A stretch of 64,000 nucleotides of DNA, taken from contig CM043958.1 in assembly GCA_014529385.2 (NCBI GenBank), forward strand, positions 139,824,398 to 139,888,397, given 5' to 3'. Below, piece after piece: positions 12,733 through 21,535 of the stretch (positions are counted from its first letter, which is position 1; every line of letters begins with the position of its first letter). The translations under genes were made by a program, and so were the position numbers. The notes under the pieces are model-generated. The model was not told the DNA's origin. It saw only the letters and a program-made list of their open reading frames with translations, and ran no database searches. Source of the DNA: Adiantum capillus-veneris (taxonomy: Eukaryota > Streptophyta > Polypodiopsida > Polypodiales > Pteridaceae).

Positions 12733-13290
12733 TGTCACGGACCTACGCCAAGGACCTACTGCTAGCTACGCAAGGAACCCTAGAAGCCAAAGGCTATATA
12801 AAGGGTTATAGGGAGGAGAGTTCTCCTAAGTAGTTCCCTTGGGCTTTTCACTGGTATCAGAGCCAAGTTATGTTTAGGAGGCAAGGGTGTGGTCCCTTTC
12901 CACTGCTTGTGCATGACATGCATGCACTAGAGAGTCATGGAGATGAAGCTAAAACAGACTTTGCGCAGTAGCCCTTGGAAGGGGAAGCGACGCGAGGTTG
13001 ACCTGCACCACACACCATGCAAAGGGGCTAGGCAGGGTCCCTAGAAGCCAAGGGCTATATAAAGGGTGATAGGGAGGATCTCCTAAGTAGTTCCCCAGGC
13101 CCTTTCACTGGTATCAGAGCCAGGCTTAGGAGGCAAGGGTATGGTCCCTTTCTACTGCATGTGCATGACATACATGCACTAGAGAGCCGTGGAGATGAAG
13201 CCGAAACAGACTTTGTGCAGCAGCCCTTGGAAGGGGAAGGGAGGCGAGGTTGACTTGCACCACACACCATGCAAAGGGGCTAGTCAAGGT
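12733..13290 (+). mobile_element. Short LTR/PBS unit in tandem (TRIM-like)
   Basis: A sequence opening TGTCACGGACC and containing 'ggctatataaag' (TATA-like) ends with '..tttca' at 12850. It is followed by TGGTATCAGAGC (12852-12863), the standard plant primer-binding site for initiator tRNA-Met. A similar TATA-PBS-leader unit repeats, with a second TGGTATCAGAGC at 13109-13120 and a period of about 260 bp (start 'ccctagaagcc' at 12778 and 13039). The LTR-like part is only about 118 bp, as in miniature LTR elements (TRIMs). No coding sequence or PPT was found. It could equally be the duplicated 5' end of a larger lost element. Confidence 0.5.
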
Positions 13291-13355
13291 CGCCTTGACC
13301 TGCTCGTCACTTCACGTCATGTGCACGTAGATCGGGAAGCAACGAAGAGACTGTG

Positions 13356-14029
<674 letters not shown>

Positions 14030-14784
14030 TCAATGTGGTGCTTGAGTCTTGGTTGAATTTAATGTTCTTGTTCTACTCTCATCTTGGTATTGTTGATGGA
14101 GTGGTGGTTTTGGTATTGCTTGTAGGCGTAACATGGCATGATATCCATCCCCTTTTGTCTTCGGGTCTGGTGTTGCAAACTGCTCGCGCCATGCTTGAAA
14201 TGATAGTGGTGAGGTCTGTGAGTTTTGAGGGTTGGGCAATGGTTGTCTATTTAACTGCAATGTGGTGTCGTAATCATTTGAGAAGGGATTTGTAGATTTG
14301 ATAGGGGCTTCTATGGGCTTTTGCTTCTCTTCAAAATCCTGTGGCAACAGTTCTGGCATTATCACTCTCCCTACATCTTTTGGGTGAATTGGCTCGTATT
14401 CTCGTCCGTACTTATCGTCAAAAATGATATGGGTTCCAATTTAGGAGGAAATTCTGGAATCTCCATAATCATCTTCCCTTTTTCTACGTTGCCTCCGTAC
14501 TAATTGTAATTTTCTGGGTCTGTGACAATGAGGTAGTGGTTTTCCTCTACATCGCAAAAAATATCACCATCATCATTTACTAAGATTACTTCCAATCCTC
14601 TAGCTGACTGTTCTTCAATACAGATGCATTGATGTCCACTAAAATTGGCATACACTAGGGCTCCATGGGTATTTGTTCCCTTTAGGAAGATTGTCATGTA
14701 TTTTGGTATGTTTAAGGGTTTTTGGGAGGTGCTACCTCCCATAGTCCCTTGTTGTTGGAAACCTCCAAGTTGTTGGTTAGCCAT
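14030..14784 (-). pseudogene. Element B: diverged copy of the first gag-like domain
   Basis: The minus-strand frame 14784-14500 encodes 94 residues ('MTIFLKGTNTHGALVYANF', 'CICIEEQSARGLEVILVND', 'HYLIVTDPENYN'). It aligns along its length with element A's first gag-like ORF at 28629-29615 ('LLFIKYQYDNEQGAKIYKD', 'YCVKIEERPSEFKDLVPVS', 'MYLVVLNPNIVD'). A further minus-strand frame (14365-14030), rich in P, Q and N, continues after a stop. Position and similarity suggest this is the start of gag in a second, related element. The downstream pol is missing. Confidence 0.55.
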
Positions 14785-14917
14785 CCAATGATATGATTCG
14801 TTCTTTTGACACTAAGCTAACCTGATCTTCCACTCTCTGGTCTCTTTGAAGACACCTACCGGATCTCAAATTTATCAAATCTTTCACACAGACAACTATC
14901 AATCCAAACCTCTTACC

Positions 14918-16336
14918 TTAGCCCGGCTTTTCCATACCAGCCGTGTCCATCTCTACTGTGGTCTCTTCCACAATGATTTCCGTCTTCTTCGGGCTTGGTA
15001 CATCAGTAAAGGAAGGCTGATTGTCCTCAGTCATCTTGGCTTTCCCTTTGTTTGCTTGCCCGTCTTTCTCTTGAGGTTCAGTAGACTCATCTACTTTCTT
15101 CTTCCCCTTGTCGTTCTTTTTCAGCTCAGCTTTTAAAAGTTGTACTTCCTCTTCAGTGTATGGCTCGACAGGTTGCTGCTCCAGTATAGCCTCTGACTCC
15201 TCATAAGCTCTAATATATTGATCAACATGTGGCCTGGCTGAGCTAGTTCCGACTTTAGTGGGGTCTGGAACCCACTTTTCTTCAAAGTCCCCCTTTAGAG
15301 CTCTTTCCGCTCTAAACTGCTCCACCAGTCTTTCCATTCTTTCCGCTTTCTGACTTTTGGTTTGCTTGGGAGCAACCTTCTTCTTTGCTTTCTTCATAAG
15401 CGGCTCATCCACATCCTCTACAGGTTCTGAAACTATTTCTAGTTTCCTGCGTGCTCTTGTGGACGCCCTTTTGGATACTTCGGGCTGTTCTTCCTCCTCA
15501 TTGGCTTCTCTAAGCCACTCATTCTGGGAGGGAACCTTTGGCCACTGATCTCTAGCTCCAATAGCTTCATAAGCTATTCTTGTCAGAACTTCAGCTCCTC
15601 CTATATACTTTGGCTTCTCGTTGTGCATGGCAATTACTTGCTCGTGGATGTGTTGAGCGTAATTCACCTCCTTTGGCATATTGCTCTTCAATGCCCATGT
15701 GATGGTAGTTGCAATGGCATGGGGTGGTGTCGTATACTTTTGCGGTCTTTTACTGCAAATATGGAGAAACTGGTTGTACAGTCGGCAAAGGGTTGCCGCT
15801 CTTTGGTCTGCCATATCTCCATAAGTTTCATTTTGTTTCTTGGACCCATAAACCTCTATAGCCTCCCTTCTTTCCCTGACAGAGCTCCCTTTGTTGTACA
15901 GCTTCAATGCATCTGCAATGAGCTGTGGAGTGATCTGTACCTCTACTTTCTCTCCATCTATTGCTGTCAATGTGGCTTTCCCATCCTTCTGAATGGAGGT
16001 TTCCAACTCATACACTCTTCTTGTATCCACACCTGATGGTCTCAAGGTGAAGAATCTGTGCAAGTCTGCCCTTTCCAGGTACCTGCTGATGTTCTCTGAC
16101 CTGCTATAATCCACCAATTCTTGTGGGATCATCGGTATATCCACCGCTTGCCCTTGAGGATCTCTGAAAGTCCCCTGGTAGATCTTTATTCCCTCTTGTT
16201 CCAGTACTGCTTCCTCCACCCAAGTTTTGGTTGGCTTGAGGGTTTCTGCTGGAATGTCAAAGGGTTCTGCTTCTGCAAGAGCATCTTTGATTGTCGGTCT
16301 TTTTCTCTTTGTTGCTGATGACTTTGCGGAATCCAT
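14918..16336 (-). CDS. 472-aa retroelement-associated ORF of element B (unknown function)
   Basis: An uninterrupted 472-codon frame starts with MDSAKSSATKRKRPTIKDAL. The N-terminal half is globular, with 'IPMIPQELVDYSRSENISRY', 'VEVQITPQLIADALKLYNKG', 'YTTPPHAIATTITWALKSNM' and 'EVNYAQHIHEQVIAMHN'. The C-terminal half is charged and lysine/glutamate-rich ('MKKAKKKVAPKQTKSQKAER'), probably disordered and possibly nucleic-acid binding. The layout recalls the extra proteins ('putative plant transposon protein' type) that Tat/Athila-group Ty3 elements encode near gag. I make this comparison from memory and hold it loosely. It lies between the palindrome-bearing leader and a gag-like domain on the same strand. 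Its openness among broken neighbours suggests recent activity or selection. Confidence 0.55.
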   Translation of the reverse strand: MDSAKSSATKRKRPTIKDALAEAEPFDIPAETLKPTKTWVEEAVLEQEGIKIYQGTFRDPQGQAVDIPMIPQELVDYSRSENISRYLERADLHRFFTLRPSGVDTRRVYELETSIQKDGKATLTAIDGEKVEVQITPQLIADALKLYNKGSSVRERREAIEVYGSKKQNETYGDMADQRAATLCRLYNQFLHICSKRPQKYTTPPHAIATTITWALKSNMPKEVNYAQHIHEQVIAMHNEKPKYIGGAEVLTRIAYEAIGARDQWPKVPSQNEWLREANEEEEQPEVSKRASTRARRKLEIVSEPVEDVDEPLMKKAKKKVAPKQTKSQKAERMERLVEQFRAERALKGDFEEKWVPDPTKVGTSSARPHVDQYIRAYEESEAILEQQPVEPYTEEEVQLLKAELKKNDKGKKKVDESTEPQEKDGQANKGKAKMTEDNQPSFTDVPSPKKTEIIVEETTVEMDTAGMEKPG

Positions 16337-16365
16337 GGATCCTGTAACTCCAATTTCAGAAGTTA

Positions 16366-18296
16366 GCGTCTTTTTAGTACTGAAAGCCGAAATGAAGCTT
16401 TTAACTATTCAAATGACTTGAAAATTGAAACATGAGCTATTCAGGGCCTAAGGATGCAAGGTAGGTGAAAAAATATGCAAACTGGGCTCAAAATCATGCT
16501 GGAGACATCATACGCGTATGATGTCTTTTGTGTCAAAATGACCTCATATTGGTTGTGCTTGTAGCTGATAGTGTATACATGAGTATCATATGCTTGGATT
16601 TGAGTTTGGATACCATTTGGTCAAGTTTTGGCCAGTTTAGTTCAGTTCCGGCTCTTGGCAAAATTTTGAAAGGGATTTGGATTTTATGATCCAAATTGGA
16701 TAAAACTTGGTGGTTCACTTTCAAATAGCATGTAGATCACTTCTGTTCGGTGGTTGAAGCCCTGAGGTGCCAAAATCACATAGTGAGACATTATACGCGT
16801 ATGATGTCTTTTAGTGTATTTTTGGATCAAATTTCTCTATAAGCTTGGATTTGGCTTTAGATAGGCTTATTCAGTGGATTTATGAAGTTTGGATAGATTT
16901 TGGGCTAAAAATGGCTCTGGAGACATCATACGCGTATGATGTCTTTTTCATCAATTTTGCATGGGATTGGTTTTGTGGACTCCCCATGTACTAGTGAAGG
17001 ACTGTCCCTACTCAAATCTTGGTTTGGACTTGAGTATGTTGGATTTGGGCCAAAAATAGGCTTTAGGTGAAGGATTTTCCCTCAATTGGGCTAATGGGGT
17101 GATCCTCTTGACCAAATGGTTCCAAATTTCATATGTAGCATGTATTAGATATATATAATGGATGTATGATGACAAATGAGCAATTTTGGCTTTGTAAGTG
17201 CAAATAGACATCATACGCGTATGATGTCTTTTGTGTCAAAATGGTGCTTTTTGGTTCTAGATAGCTTGTAGATGTGTTAATCAACAATCCTACAAAGTTT
17301 CATTGAGTTTGGAGTTATTTTGACAAAATTAGGACCAAAAATCAATTTTATGGCCTAATTTGCGTCTTTTTAGTACTGAAAGCCGAAATGAAGCTTTTAA
17401 CTATTCAAATGACTTGAAAATTGAAACATGAGCTATTCAGGGCCTAAGGATGCAAGGTAGGTGAAAAAATATGCAAACTGGGCTCAAAATCATGCTGGAG
17501 ACATCATACGCGTATGATGTCTTTTGTGTCAAAATGACCTCATATTGGTTGTGCTTGTAGCTGATAGTGTATACATGAGTATCATATGCTTGGATTTGAG
17601 TTTGGATACCATTTGGTCAAGTTTTGGCCAGTTTAGTCCAGTTCCGGCTCTTGGCAAAATTTTGAAAGGGAATTGGATTTTATGATCCAAATTGGATAAA
17701 ACTTGGTGGTTCACCTTCAAATGGCATCATACGCGTATGATGTCTTTTAGTGTATTTTTGGACCAAATTTCTCTGTAAGCTTGGATATGGCTTTAGGTAG
17801 GCTTATTCAGTGGATTTATGAAGTTTGGATAGATTTTGGGCTAAAAATGGCTCTGGAGACATCATACACATATGATGTCTTTTTCATCAATTTTTCATGG
17901 GATTGGTTCTGTGGACTCCCCATGTACTAGTGAAGGACTATATCTACTCAAATCTTGGTTTGGACTTGAGTATGTTGGATTTAGGCTAAAATAGGCTTTG
18001 GATGAAGGATTTTCCCTCAATTGGGCTAATGGGGTGATCCACTTGACCAAATGGTTCCAAATTTCATATGTAGCATGTATTAGATATATATAATGGATGT
18101 ATGATGACAAATGAGCAGTTTTGGCTCTGTAAGTGCAAATAGACATCATACGCGTATGATGTCTTTTGTGTCAAAATGGTGCTTTTTGGTTCCAGATAGC
18201 TTGTAGATGTGTTAATCAACAATCCTACAAAGTTTCATTGAGTTTGGAGTTATTTTGACAAAATTAGGACCAAAAATCAATTTTATGGCCTAATTT
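16366..18296 (-). repeat. Tandem duplication (996 bp then about 935 bp) carrying palindrome modules
   Basis: The segment beginning 'gcgtctttttagtactg' at 16366 restarts at 17362 with very few substitutions. A third partial start occurs at 18297. The second copy has lost about 61 bp around 17720, next to a palindrome whose outer three bases are altered. Each copy carries four palindrome sites. The duplication lies in the non-coding region right of (5' to) the 472-aa ORF on the minus strand. Confidence 0.9.
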
Positions 18297-18448
18297 GCGT
18301 CTTTTTGGTTTTCCTTGGGTTTTCTAACTCCAATTCTCATGATACTTGGTTCATAGGATGTGATTAACATGTGGAATGAGGCTATGCACTCAAATGTTGA
18401 AATGGATGTGAAAATCATGCTGTGAGACATCATACGCGTATGATGTCT
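16503..18448. promoter_or_regulatory. Cluster 1 of a 24-bp perfect palindrome (9 sites)
   Basis: The half-site AGACATCATACG is followed directly by its reverse complement, giving a 24-bp perfect palindrome centred on CGCG. Exact copies start at 16503, 16921, 17206, 17499, 18141 and 18425. Variants start at 16786 (C to T in one arm), 17722 (outer bases lost) and 17857 (both central CpGs changed to CpA). Most are followed by TTTT. The site could be a dimeric-protein binding site or an RNA hairpin or dimerisation element. Its function is unknown. Confidence 0.9.
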
Positions 18449-20110
18449 TTTCTTGAAATGTTGGTCTTTTTGTGCAAAGAATGCTTTGTGCTAGTGCCCT
18501 AAGCCCTGCTAACTAGTTTTCAACTTAAAAAGTCATCAGTTTAGCTAAAAAGCCCCCTTATAGACATTTCAGTCTCCGAAGTCTTCTTTTTGCCTTGGAG
18601 TTGAATTTCTTCAACTTTTCTTCTCGAGAGTTGCATTTCCAGCTCATTGGATATGTTGTGAAGCCATCTGTTTGGTTGAACTTGACTTTGGCTTCCCGTT
18701 CTCCATCTTTCTCCAATTGGTTGCCCGAAAGCGTCTTTTTCACCATCGGTAAGTGAATCAGCTTTCTTTTGGGTGTTGCTTGCAAACATAAGTCATCCAT
18801 GTATATTTGAGGCTGCTTGTGAAGTTTCATGTCATTTGGTCGTCAATTTTAGCCGTTATGCCAAAATGACGCTTTGTGTGTCCGTAGCCGAATCGGTTGT
18901 TTTGACCTACTTTCGGTGATCCAAACCCGGAGATACTCCATGGTTGCATTGCCCTCGATGTTGTTAAGCTTCCTGAGAAGTTTTGTGTCGTTTCGACAAC
19001 TTTTTCCTGTTTGCCTCTTGCAGGCTCTGTTGACCTAGGGTTTTTCAAGTCGTTCTTTCTCGAGCTTTGAGTGTTAGAAACCCATCTTCTATGCTAGGGT
19101 AGCCCACCTCTAAGTTCTTGGAAGGTTTGGTTAGGCGGTTGTGCCCCTACCTAGCATTCTTCCCCATTCCCCGTCTGCTCTTGTTTCTTGGTTTTGGTCA
19201 ATTTTCGCGACAAAAGTTAACGATAAGCATCAAAAGCTTATGGCAACGAGTCTACGTCTCATGTCTGGTGTCCTCTGAGCTCTCGTAGCAGTCGTAGAAG
19301 GTGGTAGAAGGTCGGATGCTCCTGTGTGCTCTTTGCTCTCTCCAAGAAGGTAATAGTGGAAATGAGCTTGAAAGTGAAGTGAAAAATACTTAACTTCGGA
19401 CTTCCCGGATCATTTGTTACCAAATTCGACATGTGCTCCTATCTTGTCGTGAAATGCACTTTAGGATTTGAAATTTCTCAATTTGGACTCCGTTTGACCT
19501 GTTTCTGAGAAATCTGTCCACTTTGCCAAAATTCTGTCATTTCGGGCTTTCCGCAACTTTTTCAAAATTGTACCCAATTTTTACCATGGGTTGCCCTTGT
19601 CATTAGGACCATCACCGTCTATTCTTTTCTTTTTTCCGATCTCATTTCACCTGCTTTTTTATTTTTCTTTTACTTTTATCAAGAAAATCATAAAAAATAA
19701 AAGAAAATAGCAAATTGAAGCCAAAAAATTCCAAACATACACAATAAATAGCTGGTAACCCTGTGTATATGAATATACACTTATTTGTGACTTCTGGACT
19801 TGGATTACCACTTTTTTCCACTTTATAGCTCCAAAAACACTCTTATTTAGTGATATTTACACGTCTAGAGACCCAAATTCATCATTTGATCTCTTCTTGT
19901 TGCAAACAAGGTATATAAGGGCATAAATATTATCAATATCCACAATCAAACATAAAAATTGCAAAATCATGTAAGACACTACCCTTGTTATATAATTTTT
20001 ATTTTATTTTTTTATTTTTTATTTTCTTTGTTTTTGGCGCTTGTAGCTGCTTTGTAACTCCTGTATACCTGTATACCTCCCCCCCTCCTAGTCTGAGTCC
20101 TCCCGGACGA
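18449..20110. other. Non-coding stretch between element A 3' ORF and palindrome cluster 1
   Basis: Short minus-strand frames at 18541-19048 have no recognisable domain. One contains 'IYMDDLCLQ'. Its underlying 23 nt at 18786-18808 match the RT active-site DNA of element A at 23855-23877 with one difference, but flanking similarity is absent. An expected 3' LTR of element A (a partner to 31,142-32,915) is not found here. An AT-rich stretch lies at 19650-20030. Confidence 0.5.
20076..20089 (-). other. Candidate polypurine tract of element A
   Basis: On the minus strand this reads AGGAGGGGGGGAGG, just downstream of the last A coding frame, where a plus-strand primer for reverse transcription would be expected. 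The sequence after it does not match the start of the LTR at 32,915, so the call is weak. Confidence 0.25.
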
Positions 20111-21535
20111 CTATGAAGTGTCTTTGGGCGAAGCATTGTAGTTGTTTTGGTCATAAGTTCCCGATGCAATTGCAGAGCGACGATACAACAGTCTTTCCAT
20201 TAAAGCTGCTCTTTGTTTGATTGAAGGATTGTTGGTCGGGTTTTGGGTTGGTGATACTTCGGTAGTAGAATCAATAGATGGATTCTTCTTTACTTTGTTG
20301 TTCTTTTGCACAATCCAAATCTGCTTCCGCTTCGCTTGTGCTTGCCACAAACTCTTTGCGACCCAAACCTGCTTTGTCCTTTGTGTTGATTTCCTCGCCT
20401 TGAAATACCTAGGAGTTTCCGTTGATTGTACTGAAGGGAGTTCCTGTTTACAAATCTTTGGGATCCAAATTTGCTTGCTATAGCTTTGTGCCGTCATGAA
20501 CTTCTTTGGAATCCAAATCTGTTTCACTGTCCTTGATTGTCTGGAATCACTCTGTTGTCTGGTATTGAAGACTCTGTTTTCCACCTTTGTTTTCTCTGGC
20601 ACCACCTTTTTTGGTCTCCATATCAACTTTGACTCCGTTTTTTCCCAAGGTTGAGCTGTTATATTATTGCTTGTCTTCCTTATCCACTGTTGAGAATTCC
20701 TCGTCGAAGAGTAATCCGGTTGTATAGAAACTTTTGGTTGCCATTGCTTCTTCTTTTTCTCTGGTTGTTGTTTACCTTTGTGCTTGGATTCTTCCTTTGG
20801 AGTTGGCTCTGTTTCTTTGGTGAACTTAACTGATTGGCTTTCACCTTCGTATTTGATAAGCACTGATTTAGAACTCCAGTCAATCATTGCATTGTATTGT
20901 TTCTGCCATGGTTGTCCTAGCAATAATGGTTGTTGTGTAGCTTGGTCTTCAACCACGTAAAACATATGAGGATACACATATTGGTTAATCTGTAGGTGTA
21001 AAACTGTGCATCCGACAGTTTTGATTGAATTCTCAGAGTAACTCTTTAACTCTTGCTTGGCAGTTAGTAGTTTAGTGTCATTTGTCAATTGTCTATACAA
21101 ACTGAGTGAAAGTAGGTTAGCTTGAGCTCATGAATCCAATAGTGCTCTGGCTTTGATTTGGTTGGTTCCTACTTTGCATTCAATGATGGGTTCTTCTTTG
21201 TCATTATCCATTTCTGTTATACTGACTGCGTTTATTCTTAGTGCTCCTTCATTGCGCTGTTTCTGACGCAGTAGTCTTCTTTTCTCCATTTTTTCCTTCG
21301 CCTCGGCTTGCGCTTCCTCCATAATCATTTTCTTTTTCTGGACACGCAACTTTTCTTGATGTATTTTGAGAAGCATGTCTTGGGTTAGCGGCAAAAGATA
21401 CTTTTTCACTCTGCATCCACTAATCCAATTGGGCATTTCTTCTCCGTCTAATGTAGCAAGCTTGACGGCTCCACTTGGTGATAGATCTTTAATCACCAGA
21501 GGTCCTATCCCTCGCTTTCTAAGCTTCTTAGCATG
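20111..21535 (-). pseudogene. Element A: integrase tail, second retropepsin-like domain and W-repeat tail
   Basis: Two frames (21496-21128 and 21100-20111) continue the integrase across a TAG at about 21536 and a TGA at 21128-21130. The first begins with an integrase C-terminal segment ('RGIGPLVIKDLSPSGAVKL'). A charged linker follows, then 'KARALLDS' directly before the stop. After the stop the same frame reads 'AQANLLSLSLYRQLT', then 'HMFYVVEDQATQQPLLLGQP' and 'YNAMIDWSSKSVLI'. The D-S-G-A-type loop plus the 'LLGQPW..YNAMIDW' ending is the layout of a retropepsin, in addition to the protease at 25.4-26.1 kb. The tail repeats a K-Q-[IV]-W-[IV]-P-K-like motif about seven times. A protease-like domain downstream of integrase is not an arrangement I recognise. 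Confidence 0.65.

Noticed and set aside
14918-15136. Plus-strand ORFs opposite the 472-aa frame
   Set aside because: Shadow frames of the longer minus-strand ORF, with no motif.
16503-18448. CRISPR-like array, because of regularly spaced identical palindromic repeats
   Set aside because: Spacing is about 130 to 290 bp, spacers are themselves duplicated, the setting is a plant retrotransposon, and no cas genes exist.
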